Positions 27,701 through 35,703 of a stretch of 56,689 nt of DNA are shown piece after piece. The stretch's first letter is position 1. Each line of letters begins with the position of its first letter. Under the pieces are notes generated by a model. That model saw nothing but the letters and a program-made list of their open reading frames with translations. It did no database searches and was not told the origin of the DNA. The position numbers were made by a program, and so were the translations under genes. Location: positions 1 to 56,689 of the forward strand of contig CAJXNT010000005.1 of assembly GCA_913057225.1 (NCBI GenBank). Reading direction: 5' to 3'. This stretch comes from an uncultured Mycoplasmatota bacterium (GTDB lineage Bacteria > Bacillota_I > Bacilli_A > Izemoplasmatales > Izemoplasmataceae).

Positions 27701-28234
27701 GCTAAGCAAATCCTAGCGGCCATTAAATCCACCGAAAACGATACGATCGACCATCACAAACAAGTGTATGAGTACCAAGCGGCCACGGCCGAGCGCGCTT
27801 ACGAGGATAAAGTCCGGAAATTGGATGAAGGCATTGAAGAAGCCAAACGCGAACAAGCCCGTAAGAAAATTGAAATTGAACGCACGCTCAATGCAAGCAT
27901 CGATACCATCCAAAAAGAAATCGCTTCGAAAGAAACGCAGCTCGATGCCGCCTTGGAAAAAGTGAACCGCGAATACGACACCCTCTACTTCGATAAACAA
28001 ACTCGGATGCAACACCTCAACGAACGGCTTGAGAGTTTACGGAAGAAACTCATCCACAGTAAAGAAGACTATCTGAATGCGTTCAAAGATGATCTGGCCA
28101 CCGTGCCCTCATTGGATGACGCCATTCAGGTGAAAGCGAATGCCTCCGAAGCGGTCAAAGCCTTCGCGGCCCATCGCGATGAAATCAGCCGTTGGATTGA
28201 TGAAAAAAAACGTAGCTTCCAAGAAAGTCTTTAA
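24752..28234 (+). CDS. Giant cysteine-free coiled-coil protein A (1160 aa)
   Basis: I do not recognise this protein. The frame opens at 24677 inside the promoter; the ATG at 24752 with GGAGGG five bases upstream is the real start. Nearly the whole chain is charged helix rich in Lys, Glu, Ala, Asp and Gln. No cysteine, signal peptide, membrane segment, Walker motif or Zn site is visible. Near the N-terminus KAY/KAY/KAK recur at residues 39, 50 and 61, an 11-residue period typical of hendecad coils. Less coiled segments lie at about residues 300 to 460 (PGVTLDTPTLKL, GFMDELTGYVRT, LDTQAWEDAP) and 670 to 790 (KALLKTFDQLSMLLEDPAISYDK). The C-terminus is SRWIDEKKRSFQESL. The next gene follows after 15 nt. 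A structural filament or scaffold role is inference only; SMC-like ATPases are excluded by lack of ATP-binding motifs. Confidence 0.85.
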   Translation: MASSQDNNYSTLQSQLQSAEKHYQNRAYALSEAVQKANKAYQKKLADVDKAYKKAEADHTKAKQALAKKYATETKALTQKGIENTQKKEASVKTYKARWSSQQKTIKEGFKDSLDVKKQELAAIEKEKKAQEKVLDDEYQKAKAQLQSIKTETTEIFLNAQEPFNNSLKYYIKRLKDAAKDDQKYLKQELTALSKDLSALEKKESQILKALDAKTHDRKERLSAHLDDYSKDLKAIAAKIKSVFTRSTKKIDASIESFNDSIKSGVRTIKATQKKIETRIEQLDAQEKAFIDAPGVTLDTPTLKLIVKDLTQTNDLRHDAYQEMYQSLFGFMDELTGYVRTLRDDYKSTVHGLMDQHLSVYTRLMDEAQLLLDTQAWEDAPQKMAQHLRVGALKSELIKHVESLLAPFVTMQKKWHASMLRVYKESTDIYQELDEIQAFFDAFDEEKALAFENEQIHVSKKSAQLTIEIDTAKKRYEVDMLDADQSVLFEEKKRDYLEKVAGAEKRLELSRHKADFDAKKKASQKVIDEAKAEFDLKKTYYATEKSLLKDKHAYLEAREKEAYELKRLENEKAKDNALHAMKVQQAAELDAHDMRIRKAQNELSQRKEAKRQLEQDFHQANAADQQAALLKLKQEKDAIDLEIKRIDFEEDTEFRDIETAKNNEIMVPKNRLKEFDKALKRRYQSINKPYKALLKTFDQLSMLLEDPAISYDKVVAVASPEFKDAIAATLEGDYETLRWTREYYSELEVSRIKRSGISQRKQTAEIRRHEQSEQKYLESLDVYLKDTKLEVSGIFERFHSKIDSRSLLKPKELIRHAKQLYDDALALVESQTNSVLNEIQSLFDYIREQDEAFIQEIEHGAEYARASIKAKYDEKRAVYLDQTADVDARISALKNAPTRQLDEAQQASLSERDEQINAQQERIQALEHERLQIVERFKTDQKTLDNDYQQKLDQIQFEEVRRLDDLSAEMQQEAERIEAKLEQAKQILAAIKSTENDTIDHHKQVYEYQAATAERAYEDKVRKLDEGIEEAKREQARKKIEIERTLNASIDTIQKEIASKETQLDAALEKVNREYDTLYFDKQTRMQHLNERLESLRKKLIHSKEDYLNAFKDDLATVPSLDDAIQVKANASEAVKAFAAHRDEISRWIDEKKRSFQESL

Positions 28235-28249
28235 GGTAGGAGGGACCCG

Positions 28250-31090
28250 ATGAAAAACGCGATTGCCAAACAAACCGAAATCAATCAAGAATTGACCACG
28301 CTCATCGATGAAGATCTCAAGCAAGAACAAGAACTCCTCAAATCCCTCATCAAAGAAATTCTTGAGGCGAACGAGAAAATTAAGAATGCGCATTTTGAGC
28401 GGGTTCAAGACACCGAAGAAAAACTCAAAGTTTTAAACGCCGAAGTCCGACGCATTCGTCGCACCATCAAAAAACAAGACGATACGGTGACCAAAAAGCG
28501 CTTAGAACTTCTTGCCGAAACGAAACAAGAATACTTTGAGGCCCTCTCAGACATGCGGCTTTCCGATGCCAAAGAGCATTTTGCCAATCCGCTGCGGAAG
28601 CACTTAGCCGACCTCAAGCGGTCTTTTGCACAAGCCTTCAAAGACACGCCGGCCAATCTCAAACACCTTGAAGCTCCGGTTGAACGCTATTTCGATGCGC
28701 TGGATGCGTTGCTTGAGTCCGATCAAAATATCTCGCAAGTGGTCCTCGATGAATCGCATCAGCAACTGGGTCGCGCCACCGATAGCATTCAAGACGCTCT
28801 AGATCCTCTGACGCCCTTTGCCGATGACGTATTTAAAACTTTTAAAGACAAACTCGAAACCTTGCTGAGCTTTTTTGATACGTCTGAGCTTGACGATTTA
28901 ATCGATGACATTCAAGCGACCAAAACCGCCGATCAAGGCGCCCTCACCGATCAGAAAAAAGCCATCGATGAGGCCTTGGCCGATGAATTTGACCGGCTCA
29001 ATGAGGCGTATGTGGCCGACTGGGATGCAGCTTTAAATGACGCATTCAGCGCGGCTGCTGTCACGCTTTCAGACACCGATCAAGCCACATTGGATGCTTT
29101 GAAACCTTTAAAAGCGGCCTTTATCGCCACGCGGCCACAGGATGCAGCCTTTAAACCCAACGCGCAAGCGCTCAAAAAAGCACTCAAATCCTGGCGGCGT
29201 TCTCCGGCCGGTAAAGTGGCCAAAAAGATTGACAAGGCATTCATCAAAGCCGCCAAAACCGTTGAAAGCGACAAACACCAAAAAGAAGCGGAACACCTCG
29301 AACAATCTTATGAAATCCGCATGCAACAAAAAGAGCGTGACATTCAAGCGCTCATTGACATCAGTTCACTGAAAATGCGCACCCTTCTGACCTATCTTGA
29401 AAACCAAGAAGAAACCCTGCTTTCCACGTTTGCCTATATGGAAGAGCTTTTAAACACAGGGTATGATTTGGAAATGGCCCTCATTGATTTGGACCATACC
29501 ATTCAAATGGCGCGCTTCCAAGCTGAAAAACGCGACCAAGAACTCCGTCTTCAAAAAACGGAAGTGTTAGACCGCTACGCTCGGATCATCCAGCGTTTAG
29601 AAGTGGAATCGCTCGATCAATTGGAAGCCCAGCATGTGCATTTCAAAGCGACTGAAATTTCCCTTAATACCACGTTGGAAAAAGAACGGTTGGAAATCAA
29701 CCGGCTCTATGGCCTGCACAAAATCCTTTCGCAGCGCGTGCATTTCCTCGGCAAGAGTAAAGTCAAACGGATGGACGAGCTGAAAGAGCTCAAATTCCAA
29801 TTATTCCAAGACGAAGCCGACATTGCGCTGGCAGAAAAAGAATATGACATTCAAGTGTTGAAGGCGCAATCGCTTCACGACCATGAAAAAGCCATCAACA
29901 AGGTGCAATCCGAACGCATTGACGCGGGCGTTCGCGTCAATAAAGCGATGGTGCAAGCGACCGTTAAGCGCCAAGTCAACTTTGCCGAACAGCAAATCAA
30001 GTTCGCCGAAGCCGAATACGCGGCGCGCATGGAACACATCGATTACACGCTCAAACAAGAACTTTCCTATGCCGAAGAAACCCTTGGCTACCACGAGAAA
30101 AACTACGCGACGAAAAAAGCGGAGATGGAACAAGAATACGAATCGCAAAAACACTCCATCGCCCAAAAGAAAAAATTGTTTGAACATTCGCCCCTGTTGA
30201 AAAAAGTCCTGATTGAAGAAAAAGAAATCGATGAGGCCTATGCCGAGCGGGTGGCCGCCTTTGAAGCTCAACTCGCCGAAGACATCAACATCAAACGCTA
30301 CCGTGCCCAAATTCAAAAAGCCCACGATCATGCGGAAAAAGCGCGTCAAGATGCGCTAAACTTGCGCGATAAAGACATCGAAAGTTTCACCGCGCTTAAA
30401 GAGGAATCCTTGGCCCGTCTGGCCAACGTTGAAAAAATGATGGCCGGCCCTGAACTCCTCGCCTATCAAGACGGAAACCCGAACGATCAAGCCAACGAGC
30501 GCCTGCAAACCATGCTCAAGACGGCGGAAGATTTCTTACACGAAAAAATCGCCGAGCCGAAAGCCAGGTTGGAAACCATCAAGCCTCGGATATTGGAGCT
30601 GGAAAAAGGCGATGTGAATGCGGCCACCATCCAAGAACTGACGCGGCAAGAACAAAACCTTAATGAATCCTACCGAGAACGCATTCAAACGGTATCCCAA
30701 AACGCTTCGCAGCAAAAAGACTTGCTGTATACGCATCATGAAGAAGCCAAAGCGAAATCCGTGACCATCATTGAAGCCATCGACCGTGAGCTGGAAGCCC
30801 CCATTGAAGCTGATAAAGCGTCGCATCAAGCACTTCAAGCTTCCATTGAACGTCAAGAAAACGCCTTGGAAGTAGCCCATGAACAGTGGCGGTCGGAACG
30901 CTTAATGAAGAAAAATGAACGGCTCAACGCGCTCAACCGGACGCAAACCGCCATCAAAAACCGGTTGATTGATACGTCTGTGAAAACCCGCATGAAAGTG
31001 GAAAAGATCGAAAACCTCCAAAACAAAGCCATCTCAGAATCGTATGCGGCCCTTCACAAGCAGTTTAAAAAAGATCGTAAAGCCCTGTAA
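28250..31090 (+). CDS. Giant cysteine-free coiled-coil protein B (946 aa)
   Basis: I do not recognise this protein. It starts at an ATG preceded by AGGAGGG and lies 15 nt after protein A, so the two are co-transcribed. The chain begins with charged helix (about 1 to 120), passes through a less regular region (about 120 to 330, with DALDPLTPFADDVFKTFKDKL and SWRRSPAGKVAKKIDKAF), and then is nearly continuous coiled coil to the end (KRDQELRLQKTEVLDRYARIIQ, AEKEYDIQVLKAQ, EYAARMEHIDYTLKQELSYAEE). No cysteine, membrane segment, signal peptide or nucleotide motif is visible. It has the same overall character as protein A (repeated AEK.YD and YATKK/YATEK-like blocks), which suggests an ancient duplication or a hetero-oligomeric pair. 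A strong terminator follows. Confidence 0.85.
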   Translation: MKNAIAKQTEINQELTTLIDEDLKQEQELLKSLIKEILEANEKIKNAHFERVQDTEEKLKVLNAEVRRIRRTIKKQDDTVTKKRLELLAETKQEYFEALSDMRLSDAKEHFANPLRKHLADLKRSFAQAFKDTPANLKHLEAPVERYFDALDALLESDQNISQVVLDESHQQLGRATDSIQDALDPLTPFADDVFKTFKDKLETLLSFFDTSELDDLIDDIQATKTADQGALTDQKKAIDEALADEFDRLNEAYVADWDAALNDAFSAAAVTLSDTDQATLDALKPLKAAFIATRPQDAAFKPNAQALKKALKSWRRSPAGKVAKKIDKAFIKAAKTVESDKHQKEAEHLEQSYEIRMQQKERDIQALIDISSLKMRTLLTYLENQEETLLSTFAYMEELLNTGYDLEMALIDLDHTIQMARFQAEKRDQELRLQKTEVLDRYARIIQRLEVESLDQLEAQHVHFKATEISLNTTLEKERLEINRLYGLHKILSQRVHFLGKSKVKRMDELKELKFQLFQDEADIALAEKEYDIQVLKAQSLHDHEKAINKVQSERIDAGVRVNKAMVQATVKRQVNFAEQQIKFAEAEYAARMEHIDYTLKQELSYAEETLGYHEKNYATKKAEMEQEYESQKHSIAQKKKLFEHSPLLKKVLIEEKEIDEAYAERVAAFEAQLAEDINIKRYRAQIQKAHDHAEKARQDALNLRDKDIESFTALKEESLARLANVEKMMAGPELLAYQDGNPNDQANERLQTMLKTAEDFLHEKIAEPKARLETIKPRILELEKGDVNAATIQELTRQEQNLNESYRERIQTVSQNASQQKDLLYTHHEEAKAKSVTIIEAIDRELEAPIEADKASHQALQASIERQENALEVAHEQWRSERLMKKNERLNALNRTQTAIKNRLIDTSVKTRMKVEKIENLQNKAISESYAALHKQFKKDRKAL

Positions 31091-31091
31091 A

Positions 31092-31117
31092 AAAAGCCCT
31101 CAGATGAGGGCTTTTAT
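31092..31117. terminator. Bidirectional terminator between the coiled-coil operon and deoB
   Basis: Stem AAGCCCTC/GAGGGCTT with a 4-nt loop and flanking A and T tracts. The deoB stop codon (TGA) lies inside the hairpin. Confidence 0.88.
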
Positions 31118-32287
31118 TTGGCTGAAAAAGGACGACCCATGGGCGGTTTTTGCGACCCCATAAAGATCGCTGATCGTGGCGCCTAGTGAACTGAAAGAGC
31201 GAATATCGCCGAGCGCTTTCGACGACTTAAAGGCTTTTGAGTGGATGAGTAACGGCACGTATTCACGGGTATGATCGGTGCCGGTGTGAGTGGGATCGTT
31301 GCCGTGATCGGCGGTGATGATGAGTAAATCATCCTCACGCATCCCTTCGATGAAGGCACCCAGTTGCCGGTCAAAGGTTTCTAAGGCTTGGTGATACCCG
31401 AGCGGATCGCGCCGGTGGCCATACAAAGCGTCAAAATCGACCAGATTCAAAAACGCAAGGCCGTGAAAATCACGTTTAAGTGCGTCCGTAAAATTGGCCA
31501 TGCCTTCATCGTTGGAGGCTTGCCGCTGGCTTTCGGTGATGCCTTCGCCATCATAAATGTCGGAAATTTTCCCAAAGGCTAAGACATCATGCCCCGCGTC
31601 TTTAAGAAAATCAAGGGTGGTTTTGGCGAAGGGTTTGAGCGCATAATCATGTCGGTTGGCCGTTCGTGTAAAGCCCTCGGCTTCCGAACCGATGAAAGGC
31701 CTTGCGATGATCCGCCCCAGTTTATACGGGCCTTCAAGCGTCAGCTCTCGTGCGATTTCACACGCTTGATAGAGTTCTTTGAGGGGGACCACGTCTTCGT
31801 GGGCGGCAATTTGTAAGACACTGTCGGCGCTTGTGTAGACGATCAAATCGCCGGTTTTCACATGCGCGGGCCCGAGTTCTTTGATGATTTCCGTGCCCGA
31901 GGCGGCTTTATTGCCGATGATCTTACGGCCCCACTTCGCTTCCAACGTACGGATGAGATCATCGGGAAATCCGGTTTCTGTGAAAGTTTGAAAAGGGACA
32001 TCAATTTGCAGGCCCATCAGTTCCCAGTGGCCAGTCATCGTATCCTTGCCGGCGCTGGTTTCTTCCATCCGGCCGTAAGCGGCTTGCACCGCATTTTTTT
32101 CAACGCCGGGAATGGCACTGAGATGGCCCAGTCCAAGGCGTGATAGATGCGGTAAATGGATGCGGCCTTTGGCTTCGGCACTGTGTCTTAAGGTATGCGT
32201 GCCTGAATCGTTAAATTGGGCGGCATCGGGGGCTTCGCCGATGCCCACTGAATCCATGACAATGAGGAAGGTGCGGGGAAAAATCAT
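31100..32287 (-). CDS. deoB: Phosphopentomutase
   Basis: Interconverts (deoxy)ribose-1-phosphate and -5-phosphate, linking the nucleoside phosphorylases to DeoC. It has 395 residues, normal for the alkaline-phosphatase-superfamily enzyme. The N-terminal metal site is [13 protein letters not shown], the phosphoryl-acceptor threonine region is [16 protein letters not shown], and the C-terminal metal ligands are in [30 protein letters not shown]. It overlaps the xerD-like gene by 4 nt. Translation ends with TGA inside the terminator. Confidence 0.97.
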   Translation of the reverse strand: MIFPRTFLIVMDSVGIGEAPDAAQFNDSGTHTLRHSAEAKGRIHLPHLSRLGLGHLSAIPGVEKNAVQAAYGRMEETSAGKDTMTGHWELMGLQIDVPFQTFTETGFPDDLIRTLEAKWGRKIIGNKAASGTEIIKELGPAHVKTGDLIVYTSADSVLQIAAHEDVVPLKELYQACEIARELTLEGPYKLGRIIARPFIGSEAEGFTRTANRHDYALKPFAKTTLDFLKDAGHDVLAFGKISDIYDGEGITESQRQASNDEGMANFTDALKRDFHGLAFLNLVDFDALYGHRRDPLGYHQALETFDRQLGAFIEGMREDDLLIITADHGNDPTHTGTDHTREYVPLLIHSKAFKSSKALGDIRSFSSLGATISDLYGVAKTAHGSSFFSQIKALI

Positions 32288-33189
32288 TGGGTCTCCTTTA
32301 ATCGGGTGGGATGATATTGATCGTAAATGGCTTGGATATGGGTGCTGGAAATATGGGTATATATTTCGGTGGTTGAGACATCCGCATGCCCCAACATCTC
32401 TTGGACGTAGCGTAGATCCACACCGCGTTCTAAGAGGTGTGTGGCAAATGAATGTCTTAAGGTGTGCGGACTCACGGTCTGCGACACGCCCGCTTTCAGC
32501 GCGAGGGTTTTAAGCACTTTAAAAAACCCCACGCGCGAGATCGGCCGGCCATGTCGGTTTAAAAAGACATAGGCACTGGGCGCTTTAGCCAGGGCCAATC
32601 GGCCGTGCGATAAATAGCGTTTTAAAGCTTCAATGGCATACGCCGAAAGGGGCACAACGCGGCGTTTTTGGCCTTTCCCAATCACATCCACGCGGGCGTC
32701 ATTGAGATGCAGTTGATTGGTGGTGAGTTCACACAGTTCACTGATTCTAAGGCCCGATCCATACAGCAACTCGACCATCGCTTTATTGCGTTCATCGAGG
32801 GGAGATTCCCCGTCGGTGGCCGCTAAAATGGCTTGAATATCACGCATCGATAAGACACTCGGGAGATGCGATGTTTGTTTGGGCTTGGCGATGCGGGCGA
32901 TGAGATTTTCTTTCAATATTTTTTCTCGCACTAAGTACTGATGAAACTGACTCATGGACGAGAGCTTTCGCGATAACGTGGAGGCTTGGTAATGCTTTTT
33001 GCGTAACGTCATGATGTAATTGGATACGTCTTTGCGGGTGATGTCTTCGGGATCATCAATGCCACGGATGGTTTCTAAGTACGTCACATACGCCTGACAA
33101 TCCCGTAAATAAGCGTTCAGCGTATTGGCTGAAAGCCCTGAAGATGCTTTAAGGTCGTATTCAAATTCTTTGAGGAGCGTCTTCATCAT
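32284..33189 (-). CDS. xerD: Tyrosine recombinase, XerD-like
   Basis: Site-specific recombinase likely resolving chromosome dimers. I use the ATG at 33189 (301 residues); a frame to 33219 exists but lies wholly in the hemW end. The N-terminal SAM-like domain (residues 1 to 100) begins [26 protein letters not shown]. The catalytic set is intact: R in [10 protein letters not shown] in GKGQKRR, HTLRH, and [13 protein letters not shown] with the nucleophilic Tyr. It overlaps hemW by 29 nt and deoB by 4 nt. The xerD-deoB order is also common in Bacillota, which argues for XerD and against a mobile integrase. XerC versus XerD cannot be settled alone. Confidence 0.88.
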   Translation of the reverse strand: MMKTLLKEFEYDLKASSGLSANTLNAYLRDCQAYVTYLETIRGIDDPEDITRKDVSNYIMTLRKKHYQASTLSRKLSSMSQFHQYLVREKILKENLIARIAKPKQTSHLPSVLSMRDIQAILAATDGESPLDERNKAMVELLYGSGLRISELCELTTNQLHLNDARVDVIGKGQKRRVVPLSAYAIEALKRYLSHGRLALAKAPSAYVFLNRHGRPISRVGFFKVLKTLALKAGVSQTVSPHTLRHSFATHLLERGVDLRYVQEMLGHADVSTTEIYTHISSTHIQAIYDQYHPTRLKETQ

Positions 33190-34297
33190 CCAAACAATCC
33201 ATCCACACATTATTGGCAAAAAACAAGCCTTTATCGGTCAGTTGTAAGCGATCGTTTTCGATCGTAATGAGGCCTTCTTCTAAGCGATCATTGAGCCCTT
33301 TAAAGCGAGTTAAAGGGTGCACGCCAAAGCGTTGAATAAAGCTCTGGACGCTGATGCCTTCTTTCATTCTCAGCCCCATTAACAGTGTATCATGAATGGG
33401 TTCATAGGGATATGGAAGACGAGCATCCAAGCCTTTTTCAAGCATCGCTTCGGTGTATTTTTTGACCGAGCGAATGTTTTCATAGCGCGTATCCCCCAAC
33501 CGGCCATGGGCGCCGGCACCGAGGCCTAAATAGGCTTCGTTGCGCCAGTAGATGGGATTATGCACCGAGCGCATCCCTGGCCGTGCGAAACTGGAAATCT
33601 CATAGTGATCATACCCTTCTTCTTGCATTCGCTGGATGATGTGGCCATACATATCGGCCACCGTGTCATCATCGGGCAGTTGCAGCAACCCTTGTTTGAT
33701 CTGATGTTTGAGTCGGGTGTTGTCTTCTAATATGAGCGCGTAGATGGAGTAATGCGCGGCCTTCACCGCAATGAACCGTTCCAAATCCTTTTTAAAACTT
33801 TCCATGGTTTGCGTGGGCAGGCCAAACATGATATCGAGGCTGTAATGGTTGAGGCCGGTCGCGTCTAAAATTTGCAACGCCTGAATGACATCTTTATGGC
33901 GGTGATCGCGGTTAATGAGGGTGAGTAAAGCATCGTTAAACGTTTGTACGCCCAAGCTTACCCGGGTGACGCCGTAGGCTTTCATCAAACGCGCTTTTTC
34001 CTGGGTTAAGCTCATCGGATTGGCTTCGATGGTAAATTCTTTTAGGTCCGCCACGGGCACGTAGGTATGGATGGTTTTAAGCAGTGTTTCAAAATCCTCA
34101 TCATCCAGCGCCGTGGGCGTGCCGCCTCCGATATAAACGGTATCGGTGGTTTTCAGTAACGCCTCAGACAACTGCATTTCGTAAAAAAGCGCCTTTAAAT
34201 AGGCGCGTTTTTTTTCGGGTTTCGCGATTTCTTTCGCAAAGTCACAGTAGGTGCATAGTTTGTCGCAAAAAGGAATGTGGATGTAGGTGCCAAACAC
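33161..34297 (-). CDS. hemW: HemW-like radical SAM protein
   Basis: Radical SAM protein of the HemW (formerly coproporphyrinogen oxidase-like) group, proposed to be a heme chaperone rather than a biosynthetic enzyme. The 378-residue protein starts YIHIPFCDKLCTYCDFAKEI; the CX3CX2C cluster site lies at residues 10 to 17. GGGTPTALDDEDFE is the next conserved block, then RVSLGVQTFNDALL and the C-terminal winged region. It overlaps gltS by 1 nt. In a genome probably lacking heme synthesis its role is puzzling. Confidence 0.9.
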   Translation of the reverse strand: MFGTYIHIPFCDKLCTYCDFAKEIAKPEKKRAYLKALFYEMQLSEALLKTTDTVYIGGGTPTALDDEDFETLLKTIHTYVPVADLKEFTIEANPMSLTQEKARLMKAYGVTRVSLGVQTFNDALLTLINRDHRHKDVIQALQILDATGLNHYSLDIMFGLPTQTMESFKKDLERFIAVKAAHYSIYALILEDNTRLKHQIKQGLLQLPDDDTVADMYGHIIQRMQEEGYDHYEISSFARPGMRSVHNPIYWRNEAYLGLGAGAHGRLGDTRYENIRSVKKYTEAMLEKGLDARLPYPYEPIHDTLLMGLRMKEGISVQSFIQRFGVHPLTRFKGLNDRLEEGLITIENDRLQLTDKGLFFANNVWMDCLDDEDAPQRI

Positions 34298-35703
34298 TAT
34301 AATTTCACCTTCGGATTAAAGTATAAAAGGATGCCTGCAAACAGACTGAATAAGACGGCGATGATGCCTAAGACCATCCAGGTCGACGCATCCGAAACCG
34401 GCGCTAGACCGACCAATAAGATGACGGGGAAGCCAAACAAAATGGCCGTTGACGACCCCACAACCAAATCGGAGGCGGCGGGGGTTTTAAATTCTGGGTC
34501 GAGTTCCCGAATGAGGATGACCCCCGTGGACGCCGTGCCTGTGAGCATGCCAAACATGCCGAGGGTGGCTTCGTTTTTGTATTCCGGATAAATCCGGTGG
34601 GCCATAAAGGTCATATAAAGCGCGGTGACCATCCCCACAATGAGGCCCAAAGAAAGGAGTAACGCCCAGTAACGCGCGACATCTTCCAAGCGGATGGCCA
34701 CGATGGACGCCACGATCATAATGTCAAAGACAAACCCGCTGATGCGGTTGAGTAAAAAGTTGTTGGGGTATTGACGGGTCATCAGTTTATTTTTTCTAAA
34801 GAGTAAGAATATTTGTTTGAGCAATAAGGCAAAGAGCATCCCAATGATGAAGTTAAACCCCCAAAGCAGTGGGGCCACGGTATTAATGCCAAAATCACCG
34901 GCCACGCCGGTCCCGAGCCAATTCGTCACGCCGCGGATGACGCCGTAGGTGACCAAATACACAAACAAGACAATGACCACTTGAATGGTGAATTTATCAA
35001 TGCTTTCCGCCAGGGGGATTTCATCGGGGGAAGAATTCAGTTGCGGCGATTTAAACGTATCCACCGCCACTTCCTGACGTTTGACATGGCCTTTTTTGGC
35101 CAAATAGTTCAAATAGACCACCCCAAATATGGCGGCCCATAAAAAGCCAAATGAAGCGATCGCAAGCCCGAAGCTGGCGCCGCCAGCAAAGCCATACGAA
35201 TTTTCATAGACGGTGCCGATGTTGAGGGCTTGACCCGGTCCTTGCCCAAAGCCCATGGGGAATAAGATGCCACTGCTTCTGAATAAATCGGGCATGAAGG
35301 TATACGATAGTGCCAGCGTGATGGAAAGGCCGACCAAGCCTTGAATGAGATAGGTCGAGACAATCAAGAGGCCCGAAAAAAGACTTTGACCCCGTTTCAA
35401 TTGAAAACGCGCTTTTTCACTGACTTTCAGTCCAAGCGCAATAAACCCTAAGGCAATCGCATGATAGGTGATCATGGAAAAATAAAGATTCAGCGACGTG
35501 ACCTCACTTTCATCCACGAAAGGGGCCCACACAAACTCTTTTAACAGCAACCCAATAAAGCCCGCAATGACGGCGGTGGGGAGGAGTGAGCGTCTTAAAA
35601 AGGGCACTTTTCGGCGTAAGGTATTGCCGAGGAGTAAAAGCACCGCGATGATGCCGAAATAAAAGATGGCGGTCCATGAATCGGGGCGGGTGAAATCAAA
35701 CAT
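34297..35703 (-). CDS. Sodium/glutamate symporter family protein (GltS/ESS-like)
   Basis: The 468-residue membrane protein has about 10 to 12 hydrophobic helices and two similar halves. The first half has FPMGFGQGPGQALNIG, corresponding to the conserved G-rich helical hairpin in ESS transporters, and the second half ends GMFGMLTGTASTGVILIREL, a matching G-rich hairpin. A hydrophilic link around residue 210 divides the halves. Typical GltS is about 400 residues, so this form is longer. Glutamate as the substrate is only inferred from family. It overlaps the neighbouring acyltransferase gene by 8 nt. Confidence 0.75.
   Translation of the reverse strand: MFDFTRPDSWTAIFYFGIIAVLLLLGNTLRRKVPFLRRSLLPTAVIAGFIGLLLKEFVWAPFVDESEVTSLNLYFSMITYHAIALGFIALGLKVSEKARFQLKRGQSLFSGLLIVSTYLIQGLVGLSITLALSYTFMPDLFRSSGILFPMGFGQGPGQALNIGTVYENSYGFAGGASFGLAIASFGFLWAAIFGVVYLNYLAKKGHVKRQEVAVDTFKSPQLNSSPDEIPLAESIDKFTIQVVIVLFVYLVTYGVIRGVTNWLGTGVAGDFGINTVAPLLWGFNFIIGMLFALLLKQIFLLFRKNKLMTRQYPNNFLLNRISGFVFDIMIVASIVAIRLEDVARYWALLLSLGLIVGMVTALYMTFMAHRIYPEYKNEATLGMFGMLTGTASTGVILIRELDPEFKTPAASDLVVGSSTAILFGFPVILLVGLAPVSDASTWMVLGIIAVLFSLFAGILLYFNPKVKL

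Noticed and set aside
29801-30349. 182-residue open frame opposite to the coiled-coil gene B
   Set aside because: It is rich in Phe and Leu because Lys and Glu codons are read backwards; no ribosome-binding site is present and the sense gene is complete.
32284-33219. Tyrosine recombinase as a mobile-element integrase
   Set aside because: It sits in a housekeeping operon with deoB and hemW, with no attachment sites or phage genes nearby; XerD is the simpler reading.
33161-34297. HemW as a true coproporphyrinogen oxidase for heme synthesis
   Set aside because: The family members of this type in Bacillota lack the oxidase activity and no other heme synthesis gene lies in the window.
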